This document shows, in pieces, positions 49,090 through 57,657 of a stretch of DNA of 64,000 nucleotides. The translations under genes were made by a program, and so were the position numbers. This DNA comes from Acinetobacter sp. ANC 3813. GTDB taxonomy: Bacteria > Pseudomonadota > Gammaproteobacteria > Pseudomonadales > Moraxellaceae. The notes beneath the pieces were generated by a model. It was not told the DNA's origin, did not search any database, and saw only the letters and a program-made list of their open reading frames with translations. The stretch lies in assembly GCF_002135435.1 (NCBI RefSeq), contig NZ_NEGK01000001.1, positions 62,001 through 126,000 on the forward strand, given 5' to 3'. The first letter of the stretch is position 1; each line of letters opens with the position of its first letter.

Positions 49090-49128
49090 ATGAAAGTCCC
49101 TTCTCCCTTTGGGAGAAGGGACTTTCAT
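49090..49128. repeat. Perfect 18-base inverted repeat
   Basis: Arms ATGAAAGTCCCTTCTCCC and GGGAGAAGGGACTTTCAT with a TTT loop. Lies about 60 bases after the yaaA stop. Looks like a dispersed intergenic palindrome (related in style to 19213-19244) and may also act as a yaaA terminator. Confidence 0.75.
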
Positions 49129-49187
49129 CATGAATTTTAAAAGTTCAAAAAATGATTTATGAAAGAGGTCTATTGTATCTGAATATG

Positions 49188-49967
49188 TTAAGCAGCCTGC
49201 TCATCACGCTTAAACACCAGCTCACCCTTTAAGGAACTGTTTGCATCAAAATAATAGCCATCTGTATTAAAGGCTTTTAAATCTTCAGCGTGTTCAATTT
49301 TATTTTCCAAAATATAGCGGGCCATTAATCCGCGCGCTTTTTTGGCATAAAAACTAATCACCTTATATTTGCCATTTTTTTGATCCAGAAAAACAGGCTT
49401 GATGATTTTCGCTTTAATTTTGCTTTCTTTTACAGACTTGTAATATTCCTCTGAGGCAATATTTACCAGCAGCTCAGAATTTGAAGCCTCCAAATCATGA
49501 TTGATCATTTGAGTAATTTCATCGCCCCAAAACTCATACAAATTATGCCCGCGTAGGTTTTTCAGTTTTGTACCCATCTCTAAACGATAAGGCATCATCA
49601 GATCCAAAGGGCGCAATAAGCCGTACAGACCTGACAGCATTCGCAAATGCTTCTGTGCATACTCAATCTGCTGATCGTTCAGGCTATAAACATCCAATCC
49701 CGTATAAACGTCACCTTTAAATGCAAATAGCGCCTGACGCGCATTAGAAAAATTAAAGTCCGAATGCCAATCTCGAAAGCGCCCTGCGTTTAAATGCGCA
49801 ATTTTTTCACTCACACTCATTAAACTGGCGATATCTGAAGCAGACAGTTTACGACTTACGTCGATAAGCTCTTGTGAATGATCCAGCAGTCTTGGTAATG
49901 TGTGTTTATCCGTTGGCAATGCAGATTCGTAATCTAAAGTTTTTGCAGGAGAAATTAGAGCGAGCAT
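49188..49967 (-). CDS. yaaA: Peroxide stress protein YaaA
   Basis: 259 residues, DUF328/YaaA family. In E. coli YaaA lowers free intracellular iron during peroxide stress and protects DNA. Family motifs: [15 protein letters not shown] at the start, [25 protein letters not shown] in the centre, [11 protein letters not shown], and [18 protein letters not shown] near the C-terminus. Length is normal (E. coli 258). Cytoplasmic, monocistronic. Confidence 0.95.
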   Translation of the reverse strand: MLALISPAKTLDYESALPTDKHTLPRLLDHSQELIDVSRKLSASDIASLMSVSEKIAHLNAGRFRDWHSDFNFSNARQALFAFKGDVYTGLDVYSLNDQQIEYAQKHLRMLSGLYGLLRPLDLMMPYRLEMGTKLKNLRGHNLYEFWGDEITQMINHDLEASNSELLVNIASEEYYKSVKESKIKAKIIKPVFLDQKNGKYKVISFYAKKARGLMARYILENKIEHAEDLKAFNTDGYYFDANSSLKGELVFKRDEQAA

Positions 49968-50090
49968 AAATAACTTGATTAAAATTTAAGTAATCAAACT
50001 ATAACAGTAGACTTATTTTATTTCCAATCTGTGTTTTTACTGAACATTATCGGTAGAATAACGCATTCTCCTGCTTACTAATCTATCTCT

Positions 50091-50720
50091 ATGTCTGAAC
50101 AGATTTCCATTCAAGGCTCTGCTGGCCAAATTGAAGTTTTTGTAGATTATCCTCAGGGTGAAGTGAAAGGATTCGCGGTAGTTACACACCCTCATCCACT
50201 GCAAGGCGGTACACCGCAGCATAAAGTGCCTGTATTGCTTGCGCAAATGTTCTTAGAGCGTGGCTGCATTGTTTATCGCCCAAGTTTCCGCGGCGTAGGC
50301 CAAAGCCATGGCGAGCATGACGAAGGCTATGGCGAAACAGATGATGTACTGGATGTCATTCAGCATGTCCGTGCAATGCATACAACACTGCCATTTTATG
50401 CAGGCGGTTTCAGCTTCGGCGCGCATGTCATGGCAAAATGCTATCACTCGCTGCAAGAAGAAATCCGTCCAAAGCAAACCATCTTATGCGGCTTGCCGAC
50501 AGCGACTGTTGCAGGCGTACGCCACTATGTAACTCCTGCAATCAAAGGCGACATTCTGTTCATTCATGGCGAAGCGGATGAAGTCACCCTGCTTTCAGAT
50601 TTGATCGTGTGGGCTAAACCGCAGCGCCACCTTTTGACTGTTTTGCCGGGCGCAAACCATTTCTTTACCGGTTATTTAAAACAGCTGCGAATTGCGATTT
50701 CACGTTACCTCGTATCGTAA
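50091..50720 (+). CDS. Alpha/beta hydrolase, YghX/dienelactone-hydrolase-like
   Basis: 209 residues, small alpha/beta hydrolase without lid. Early THPHPLQGGTPQHKVP motif, then the nucleophile elbow GGFSFGAHV (Ser about 107), Asp in IHGEADEVT and the terminal His in LPGANHFFTGYL. This matches the serine-hydrolase subgroup COG2945, of unknown substrate. No signal peptide. Weak ribosome binding site but clearly conserved domain. Confidence 0.88.
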   Translation: MSEQISIQGSAGQIEVFVDYPQGEVKGFAVVTHPHPLQGGTPQHKVPVLLAQMFLERGCIVYRPSFRGVGQSHGEHDEGYGETDDVLDVIQHVRAMHTTLPFYAGGFSFGAHVMAKCYHSLQEEIRPKQTILCGLPTATVAGVRHYVTPAIKGDILFIHGEADEVTLLSDLIVWAKPQRHLLTVLPGANHFFTGYLKQLRIAISRYLVS

Positions 50721-51043
50721 ATACATTTTGCTTCAAGCTGTATATTCAAGGCTCAGAATTCATCTGGGCTTTTTTGTTTTTAATGGCATTTTATACCTTA
50801 GCCACCCCCTCATCAGATCATCTAAAATATCTGATTTAAGCTATAAATTATTGATAAAAAATATTAAAAATTTTAGATCCCTCAATCTTTCTGAATAAGA
50901 ATACAATATATTTATCGTGAAACATTAGTTAAAAAATAATCATTAATGCAATTCATATGGTTGTTTTTTAACCATATAATCAAACGTTTGACTCATTTCG
51001 ACATAAAAAATGTCGTTTATTCTTTATAGTTTACAGGGATATT
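50721..51043. other. Intergenic region upstream of the DUF2147 gene
   Basis: Holds the hydrolase terminator, an 8-base inverted repeat ATATGGTT/AACCATAT (50955-50977) overlapping a possible -10 TATAAT, and a small hairpin CGACAT/ATGTCG (50999-51015) in the next gene's leader. Confidence 0.5.
50749..50776 (+). terminator. Terminator of the hydrolase gene
   Basis: AGGCTCAGA ATTCA TCTGGGCTT hairpin with G-U pairs, followed by a T-run. Confidence 0.75.
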
Positions 51044-51484
51044 ATGAAAGTATTTTTCGGGGTTATTGCATTTTCAATATTGTGCACATCCGCAATGGCG
51101 CAAAACATTACAGGCACATGGCGCTATATGGATGATAAGACAGGTGAAGCAAAAGGCATTGTCAAAATTGAACAGCAGTCTGATGGCTCATATGCAGGCA
51201 CAGCATTAAAAGCAACACCTCGCGCTGGCTATACACCAAAAGAATTTTGCACCAACTGCCCCGCTCCATATACCAACAAGCCGATCATCGGCATGAAAGT
51301 CATTTCAGGTTTAAAATCTTCGGACGAAGTGAACTATAACGATGGGAAAATTATTGATCCAGTCTCTGGAAAAATTTACCGCTTGAAAGGCAAATTAAGC
51401 GCAAATGACAAAAAGCTGTTCTTGCGCGGCTATATTGGCGTATCAGCGGTAGGACGTAATCAAACTTGGCTGCGTGTGGAATAA
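51044..51484 (+). CDS. DUF2147 exported protein
   Basis: 146 residues with a signal peptide (MKVFFGVIAFSILCTSAMA). The mature domain is the DUF2147 lipocalin-like beta-barrel: ITGTWRYMDDKTGEAKGIVKI at the start, then CTNCPAPYTNKPIIGMKVISGL with a cysteine pair, IIDPVSGKIYRLKGKLSAND, and LFLRGYIGVSAVGRNQTW at the end. Periplasmic, role unknown in the family. AGGGAT precedes the start. Two small hairpins lie in its leader. Confidence 0.9.
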   Translation: MKVFFGVIAFSILCTSAMAQNITGTWRYMDDKTGEAKGIVKIEQQSDGSYAGTALKATPRAGYTPKEFCTNCPAPYTNKPIIGMKVISGLKSSDEVNYNDGKIIDPVSGKIYRLKGKLSANDKKLFLRGYIGVSAVGRNQTWLRVE

Positions 51485-51621
51485 AATGCTAGTTCAGTTT
51501 TTTCTGTGCAGGAATTAAACCTTTCAGCACTAAGATAAAAAATGAATATTTCAAAAGAATAAGGCAGATACTTTTCATGAGGTATCTGCCCTAAAATATG
51601 GCGCTTAATGTGCAAAAAACA

Positions 51622-51987
51622 TCAGCCTTTCCATTCAAATTTACTAAATGACTCATCTTCTTTCAGTGTATTTTCGACCGCTTGTGCCAACTGATTCAAC
51701 AAGCTTTGTTCCGTAATTCGATCTAGCCAATCTTGATTTTCATCTGGATAAGAGGTTATTTCACAGACCAAATGCCCATCATGATCATGCCCTTGACACA
51801 TCACTGACAGCGGTAAAGCATGATTATCTACGCTCACCGCAATCTGATCTCCGCTTTGCGATAAGGTCTCAAAGCCATATTGTCCCAGCTTTGATGCCAG
51901 CAAATCAGCGACCTGCTTTTGCGCCGCACTGAAATCATCCTGATCCTTCTGATGTTCGCAGTGGGCTGCAAATTGTAATTTTCTCAT
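51622..51987 (-). CDS. Small cytoplasmic protein, function unknown
   Basis: 121 residues from the ATG at 51987 (AGGTT upstream); an in-phase ATG at 52005 lacks a ribosome binding site. No signal peptide or membrane span. Acidic, with a His/Asp-rich patch (CQGHDHDGHLVCEI) flanked by two cysteines that could bind metal. The fold looks like a small alpha/beta domain. Family not recognised. Downstream of tyrA-aroA but behind its terminator. Confidence 0.7.
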   Translation of the reverse strand: MRKLQFAAHCEHQKDQDDFSAAQKQVADLLASKLGQYGFETLSQSGDQIAVSVDNHALPLSVMCQGHDHDGHLVCEITSYPDENQDWLDRITEQSLLNQLAQAVENTLKEDESFSKFEWKG

Positions 51988-52043
51988 CGTATAACCTAAA
52001 GGCATTATTGTTGTATGGTTTTAGAATAAGCAATTAAAACAGA

Positions 52044-52067
52044 ACAGCCAAGCGTTTGCTTGGCTGT
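52044..52067 (-). terminator. Terminator of the pheA-hisC-tyrA/aroA operon
   Basis: ACAGCCAAGC GTTT GCTTGGCTGT, 10-base perfect stem followed on the minus strand by a U-rich tract. Confidence 0.85.
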
Positions 52068-52096
52068 TGTCTAACAAATGTACAAAATTAGACTAA

Positions 52097-54346
52097 TTAT
52101 TCACTGACGTGAATCGTTAAGCCCGCCTGATTTGCCAATGCAGTGAATGTTGGGAAGCTTGTCGCCACAGTCTCAGTGCCAACAATTTTAATCTCGCCTG
52201 ATGTACGCAAACCCGCCATCGAAAAGCTCATTGCAATACGGTGGTCATGATGTGATTCAATTTCGCCGCCAGTGAAAATCACATCCCACGCTCCCGACCT
52301 GCCTTTTCCTTCAATGATGATGCCATCATCTGTTGGCGTACAGTCAATACCCATAATTTTCAGGCCATCTGCCATGACTTGAATACGGTCAGATTCTTTT
52401 ACACGAAGCTCTGCAGCGCCAGTCAGAATCGTTTGCCCTTCTGCACATGCAGCCGCAATAAACAGCGCTGGAAACTCATCAATGGCCAATGGCACTTGAT
52501 CTTCCGGCATATGGATGCCTTTCAGCGTACGTGTGCCGCGAATGCGAATATCCGCAATCGGCTCACCGCCTGCAATACGTTCATTCTCAACCGTCAGGTC
52601 AGCGCCCATCTGTTTTAAAATTTCAATCACGCCAGTACGGGTTGGATTGATGCCGACTGCTTCAAGCGTCACATCCGAACCTTCAGTAATTGCAGCGCCC
52701 ACCATAAAGAATGCAGCTGATGAAATATCTGATGGCACTTGAATATTCGTGCCAACCAATTTTCCGCCGCCCTGTAGAGAAATGCGATTGCCTTCTGTTT
52801 TTACTTCATAGCCAAAAGCGCGCAGCATGCGTTCTGAGTGGTCACGCGTTGGCTCAGGTTCAGTCACAACAGTCTCGCCTTCTGCCCAAAGGCCTGCCAG
52901 CAAAATACCCGATTTTACCTGTGCAGAGGCCATTGGCAAGTCGTAGTGAATACCTTTTAGCTTTTGACTGCCCGAGATTGATACAGGCGGTGTACCGCGT
53001 TCACCCGTCGTTTGGATCTGTGCACCCATTTCACGCAGAGGTTTTGCAATACGCTCCATTGGACGTTTAGTCAGCGATGCATCACCTGTCATGACAGAAT
53101 CAAATTTCTGCGCAGACAGCATGCCAGAAAGCAGGCGCATGGATGTGCCTGAATTGCCCATGTATAACGCACTTGCTGGTGCTTTAAGGCCATGCATGCC
53201 AACACCATGAATGGTGACTTCACCATTTTTAGGGCCTTCAATGCTCACCCCCATATCACGGAAAGCTTGCAGTGTCGCCAAAGCATCTTCGCCTTCAAGA
53301 AAGCCTGTGACATGCGTCGTGCCTTCAGCAATCGCACCAAACATAATGGAACGGTGTGACACAGATTTGTCGCCTGGCACGGTAAATTTACCTTGGAAAT
53401 TTTTCTGGCCCGGTAAAATAGTAAATTGCTGTGTCGTCACTTTGTTTTTCTCCATCAAAGGTTTGTTGGCGAGCATATGATTGAAATGCTGACGGGCAGC
53501 CTGAGCATGCCCCAATACACCCATGAGCGCTTGAGAGTTATCATCTTCAATCAATTTACGCAAAGTCGCGAGCTGTTTTTCAAAGCCGTCGACTGCATTT
53601 AAGATTGCTTTTTTATTGGCAAAAAAGATGTCATGCCACATTTGCGGATCACTGGCTGCGATTCGTGAAAAATCACGGAAGCCGCCCGCGGCATAACGGA
53701 AAATATCTAAATTGTCTTCACGATTGGCCAATTGCTCAACCAAATTAAACGCCATTAAGTGCGGAAGATGGCTGGTATGCGCAAGCACTTCATCGTGCTT
53801 TTCCACATCCATGCAAATCACTTCCGCCTTGGCGGCCTGCCACAGCTGAATCAGCTTCTCTACAGCCCAATCCGCACTGCTTGGCAGCGGGGTCAAAATC
53901 ACTTTATGATTGGCAAATAAATCGACCTTGCCTGCATGAACGCCTGTATGTTCAGCGCCTGCAATGGGATGACCCGGCACAAAACCGGCTGGCAATTGCT
54001 CGCCAAATACCGCTTTGGCTGCATCCACCACATTGCCTTTGGTGCTGCCGACATCCGTCAGAATGACATTTTCAGACAAATATGGCTTGATGCATTCCAA
54101 AACTTTCTGCGTAGCGCGTACTGGCAAAGCCAGCACCACAAGATCAGCGCCTTTTACGGCTTCAATTGGGTCACTGTACCCTTCTTGAATTAAGCCCAAG
54201 GCTTTTGCATCTTCCAAGGTCTGTTTAGAACGGGTCGATGCAACGATTTGCTTTGCCAATTTTTCAGCAATAATGACACGGGCAAGGCTTGAGCCAATCA
54301 GCCCAAGCCCGATAAAAGCAACTTTTTCAAACAGTGGCGCAGACAT
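52097..54346 (-). CDS. Fused prephenate dehydrogenase / EPSP synthase (TyrA-AroA)
   Basis: 749 residues, two enzymes in one chain. Residues 1 to about 295 are a cyclohexadienyl/prephenate dehydrogenase for tyrosine synthesis (NAD site FIGLGLIGSSLA, HPIAGAEHTG, HLPHLMAF). From about 310 an EPSP synthase (AroA) catalyses the sixth shikimate step. This half carries PGDKSVSHR, RDHSE, SAQVK and NPTR, the four motifs used to define glyphosate-insensitive class II EPSP synthases, and GDASLTKRPM as in strain CP4. The start lies three bases after the hisC stop, so translation is coupled. The fusion is known in Pseudomonas and Acinetobacter relatives. Confidence 0.96.
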   Translation of the reverse strand: MSAPLFEKVAFIGLGLIGSSLARVIIAEKLAKQIVASTRSKQTLEDAKALGLIQEGYSDPIEAVKGADLVVLALPVRATQKVLECIKPYLSENVILTDVGSTKGNVVDAAKAVFGEQLPAGFVPGHPIAGAEHTGVHAGKVDLFANHKVILTPLPSSADWAVEKLIQLWQAAKAEVICMDVEKHDEVLAHTSHLPHLMAFNLVEQLANREDNLDIFRYAAGGFRDFSRIAASDPQMWHDIFFANKKAILNAVDGFEKQLATLRKLIEDDNSQALMGVLGHAQAARQHFNHMLANKPLMEKNKVTTQQFTILPGQKNFQGKFTVPGDKSVSHRSIMFGAIAEGTTHVTGFLEGEDALATLQAFRDMGVSIEGPKNGEVTIHGVGMHGLKAPASALYMGNSGTSMRLLSGMLSAQKFDSVMTGDASLTKRPMERIAKPLREMGAQIQTTGERGTPPVSISGSQKLKGIHYDLPMASAQVKSGILLAGLWAEGETVVTEPEPTRDHSERMLRAFGYEVKTEGNRISLQGGGKLVGTNIQVPSDISSAAFFMVGAAITEGSDVTLEAVGINPTRTGVIEILKQMGADLTVENERIAGGEPIADIRIRGTRTLKGIHMPEDQVPLAIDEFPALFIAAACAEGQTILTGAAELRVKESDRIQVMADGLKIMGIDCTPTDDGIIIEGKGRSGAWDVIFTGGEIESHHDHRIAMSFSMAGLRTSGEIKIVGTETVATSFPTFTALANQAGLTIHVSE

Positions 54347-54349
54347 ATG

Positions 54350-55441
54350 TTAAGCAACAGCCTCTAATTCAAGCACTTTTGCCAAAGCTGCAAGGAACTT
54401 GGCATTTTCAGCTTCTGTTCCAATGGATACGCGAAGATGATTTGCAATACCTACTGGACGCACAATCACACCCTGTTTAAGCAAACCATTAAAGGTTTGT
54501 GCAGGGTCTGCCTGAACATCCACCAAAATAAAGTTGGCACGTGACGGTACATAATTTAAGCCCAGCTTTTCAAAACCAGCCTGCAGCTGAGCCATGCCTG
54601 CTTTGTTCACTTCACGTGATTTTGCAATAAAGTCTTCATCTTTTAATGCCGCAACCGCTGCAACCATAGCCAAGTGGTTCACGTTAAATGGCTGACGAAT
54701 ACGGTTTAAATAATCAGTCACTTCTATAGATGCCAAAGCAAAACCGACGCGCAGCGCAGCTAGGCCATAGCACTTAGACAATGTGCGGCTGACAATAAGG
54801 TTTGGATATTGCTCTAAGAATTTCAAGCTATTGAAGTTTTCTGGGAAATATTCCACATAGGCTTCATCCAGAACAACAATAACATTGGCTGACACTTTTT
54901 TCATGAAAGCATCAAATTCCGCTTCTTCAAACCAAGTCCCTGTCGGGTTGTTCGGGTTAGCAATAAAAATTAGCTTGGTATTTTCTTTAATTGCGGCAGC
55001 CATTGCATCTAAATCATGCGCAAAGCCTTTGGCTGGCACTTCAATTGCTTCAGCATTAATCGCTTGCGTGACCAAGCTGTATACTGCAAACGCATGCTGG
55101 CTATACACCACAGAATCGCTTGAAGACACAAATGCACGCGCAAACATTTCCAGAAGATCGTTTGAACCATTGCCCAGTGTAATTCGGTCATGTGCAACAC
55201 CAAACTGCGCTTGCACTTGGTCTTTTAAAATAAAACCGCCGCCGTCTGGATATCGCCCAATTTCAGCCAACTCTGCTGCAACCGCCTCTTTCACCTTATC
55301 TGAACAGCCCAATGGGTTTTCATTTGAGGCTAATTTGACAATATCAGTAATACCCAACTCGCGTTCAAGTTCACTGATCGGCTTACCCGGTTGATACGGC
55401 TTAAGTTTTGCGATGCCTTCATTGGCTGGGACAAACGTCAT
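54350..55441 (-). CDS. hisC: Histidinol-phosphate / aromatic aminotransferase HisC
   Basis: 363 residues from ATG 55441 (GGAAG upstream). PLP-dependent aminotransferase of the HisC family. NPNNPTGTWF, VVLDEAYVEYF, and the PLP lysine in SRTLSKCYGLAALRVGF are visible. Located between pheA and tyrA, it is likely the aromatic-pathway copy (HisC2) that also transaminates prephenate or phenylpyruvate/hydroxyphenylpyruvate; whether it also serves histidine synthesis cannot be told here. Confidence 0.93.
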   Translation of the reverse strand: MTFVPANEGIAKLKPYQPGKPISELERELGITDIVKLASNENPLGCSDKVKEAVAAELAEIGRYPDGGGFILKDQVQAQFGVAHDRITLGNGSNDLLEMFARAFVSSSDSVVYSQHAFAVYSLVTQAINAEAIEVPAKGFAHDLDAMAAAIKENTKLIFIANPNNPTGTWFEEAEFDAFMKKVSANVIVVLDEAYVEYFPENFNSLKFLEQYPNLIVSRTLSKCYGLAALRVGFALASIEVTDYLNRIRQPFNVNHLAMVAAVAALKDEDFIAKSREVNKAGMAQLQAGFEKLGLNYVPSRANFILVDVQADPAQTFNGLLKQGVIVRPVGIANHLRVSIGTEAENAKFLAALAKVLELEAVA

Positions 55442-55509
55442 TTTACACTTCCGATGATTACAAGTGATGAATGCACTGAACCTCAACGAAGATTCAGTGC
55501 GGCTGTGAT

Positions 55510-56619
55510 TTATAAAACGGCAATAGGATATGAACCCAATACGCGAAGCTCTTTCACCAACGGGCGGATTTCTTCCAGCGCAGCTTTCACATTGTCCTGT
55601 TCAACATGGCCTTCCAAGTCAATAAAGAACACATAGGCCCATTTTTCTGGCAATGCAGGACGCGTTTCAATACTGGTTAAGCTAATTTTATGCTTCGCAA
55701 ATGGCGCTAGAATTTCCAGCAATGCACCGGCACGGTCATGTGCAGAAATTAACAAAGAAGTTTTATCATTGCCGCTTTGTGGAATTTTCTCACGGCCAAT
55801 AACCAAGAAACGCGTGGTGTTTTCTGGATTGTCTTCGATATTGCTATGTAAAATTTCTAGACCGTAGATATTTGATGCTACTTCAGAAGCAATCGCAGCT
55901 GAGTGCCATTCGTTGCGGATACGGCGCGCGGCTTCTGCATTTGAGCTCAGCGCTACACGTTCTACACCTGGATAATGCGCATCGAGCCAGCCGCGGCATT
56001 GCGCCAAAGTTTGCTGATGGGCATAAATCTGTTTAATACTGTCTTTGCGGGTATTTTCAGAAATCAGGAACTGATGATGAATTGGCAATTCAACCTCGCC
56101 AATCACATTTAAATGCGACGTTTTAAAGCAGTCCAGCGTGTGATTTACAACGCCTTCTGATGAGTTTTCGACAGGCACTAAACCATAATGCGCACTGCCT
56201 GCTTCCACTTCACGGAAAACTTCATCAATGGTTGGCAATGGACGGATAACCGCATCTTGACCAAAATGCTTTAATACAGCCGAATGCGTATATGTGCCTA
56301 CAGGCCCTAGAAATGCAATGCTTTGCGGCGCCTCTAACGCAAGGCAAGCCGACATGATTTCACGGAATAAACGCGCCATCGTTGCATCAGACAGCGGACC
56401 TTCGTTGCGCTCCATAACTTTGCGCAAAACTTGCGCTTCACGCTCAGGACGGTAAAACAGCGGGTTCTCTTCAGCAGCGAATTTCGCTTTAGCAACAGCT
56501 TCCGCCAATTTAGCGCGGCGGTTAATCAACTGCTGGATCTGCATATCAACTGAGTCAATATCCTCGCGGATTTGAACTAAGTCGAGAGAAGCCGTGGTGT
56601 TCTGATCGTCATTGATCAT
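55510..56619 (-). CDS. pheA: Chorismate mutase / prephenate dehydratase PheA
   Basis: 369 residues from ATG 56619 (AAGGG upstream). N-terminal chorismate mutase (about 10-95; REDIDSVDMQIQQLINRRAKLA), central prephenate dehydratase (IAFLGPVGTYTHSAVLKHFG; NSSEGVVNHTLD; NTTRFLVIG with the catalytic Thr), and a C-terminal ACT domain (TSLLISAHDRAGALLEIL, SLTSIETRP) for phenylalanine feedback. First gene of the pheA-hisC-tyrA/aroA operon, which commits chorismate to phenylalanine and tyrosine. Confidence 0.96.
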   Translation of the reverse strand: MINDDQNTTASLDLVQIREDIDSVDMQIQQLINRRAKLAEAVAKAKFAAEENPLFYRPEREAQVLRKVMERNEGPLSDATMARLFREIMSACLALEAPQSIAFLGPVGTYTHSAVLKHFGQDAVIRPLPTIDEVFREVEAGSAHYGLVPVENSSEGVVNHTLDCFKTSHLNVIGEVELPIHHQFLISENTRKDSIKQIYAHQQTLAQCRGWLDAHYPGVERVALSSNAEAARRIRNEWHSAAIASEVASNIYGLEILHSNIEDNPENTTRFLVIGREKIPQSGNDKTSLLISAHDRAGALLEILAPFAKHKISLTSIETRPALPEKWAYVFFIDLEGHVEQDNVKAALEEIRPLVKELRVLGSYPIAVL

Positions 56620-57093
56620 TGTTATGTCGCCCTTCAAAATCATGGTTGCAAACATTATAACAATAGTTAGCTTTCAAATGTTGCGCAATACGACATTCAT
56701 TGATTCAGCCTTAAAAACAGACAGTTGTTTAAAACATCAGCAGCTCTGAAATTTATCATCAAAAATATTGCTATAAAAACTGATGTAAAAAACGGTAAAT
56801 CATCTTGACTTTGATTGTAGTTAAATCACCTTTTGCCGCTTGGAGTATTTATCTATAAGCACAGAGCTTTTAGCAATAATAAAAATTAACAAATATGCCT
56901 AGTTTTTCGCTTGGATATACATTAAATTCTAGATAAACACGCTTAAAAAATCACCACTTACTTTTAATTTATAAATTTTTCATTATGGCTAGCATCTTGA
57001 ATAACGATTTACAGACCAATCCGCTGCAAAGCTGACACGATTTTTTAAGCTTTGTACTTTAGTCTTCTAAAATGCAATACAGGAGCGCCTCTC
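56620..57093. other. Intergenic region between pheA and a divergent gene
   Basis: About 470 bases of AT-rich DNA, presumably promoters for both directions. I see no ORF of more than 20 codons with a ribosome binding site, and no clear leader-peptide attenuator for pheA. Confidence 0.45.
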
Positions 57094-57612
57094 ATGCGCA
57101 AAAGAATCGCTGTACTGGTAACACATGATTTTGAAGATTCCGAATATGCCGAACCCGTAGAGGCTTTCCGTGCAGCGCGCCATTGCATTTCCAATATTGA
57201 ACACCGCGCAGGCAATATTGTTCACGGTAAAAACCGCCAGCACAGCGTGACCATCGACCAAAGTATAGATCATGCTTCAATTGATGATTTTGACGCCCTG
57301 CTGATTCCGGGCGGGCATTCGCCTGAACGGCTACGCAGTGACGAACGCTATGTCAATTTCGTGCGGAATTTTGCCGGCGCTTATAAACCCATTATGTGCA
57401 TCTGCCATGGGCCGCAATTACTGATCAATGCCCATGTTGTGAAAGGCCGCAGAATGACCACTATCGCACCCATTATCTTAGAACTGCAGGATGCAGGCGC
57501 TGTGTATTTTGATCAGCCTGTGGTGAATGATAATAATCTGTATATCACATCAAGAGCACCCAAAGATCTGCCTGAATTTATTCGGGAAACCTTAGAGGTT
57601 CTCCGCTTATAA
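57094..57612 (+). CDS. DJ-1/PfpI-family protein
   Basis: 172 residues from ATG 57094 (AGGAG at 8 bases). DJ-1/PfpI superfamily: VTHDFEDSEYAEPVEAFRAA at the start, LLIPGGHSPERLR, and the nucleophile elbow IMCICHGPQLLINA with the reactive Cys. Close to YhbO/PfpI proteins, reported as glyoxalase III-like or deglycase-type stress enzymes; the exact activity is disputed. Monocistronic with a bidirectional terminator. Confidence 0.93.
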   Translation: MRKRIAVLVTHDFEDSEYAEPVEAFRAARHCISNIEHRAGNIVHGKNRQHSVTIDQSIDHASIDDFDALLIPGGHSPERLRSDERYVNFVRNFAGAYKPIMCICHGPQLLINAHVVKGRRMTTIAPIILELQDAGAVYFDQPVVNDNNLYITSRAPKDLPEFIRETLEVLRL

Positions 57613-57616
57613 GCAA

Positions 57617-57645
57617 AATAAAAGAGCCGCTCGGCTCTTTTATTT
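57617..57645. terminator. Bidirectional terminator
   Basis: AAAGAGCCG CT CGGCTCTTT palindrome with A-rich and T-rich flanks, between convergent genes. Confidence 0.9.
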
Positions 57646-57657
57646 TATTAGTTTAAA

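Larger units (their letters stand above)
48709..49187. other. AT-rich intergenic region with palindrome
   Basis: Contains a strong palindrome (49090-49128) and a 44-codon plus-strand frame at 48930-49064 that I regard as doubtful. No other feature. Confidence 0.5.

Noticed and set aside
54885..55394. 169-residue plus-strand ORF
   Set aside because: Lies entirely within hisC on the opposite strand; hisC is clearly functional and the ORF has no family resemblance.
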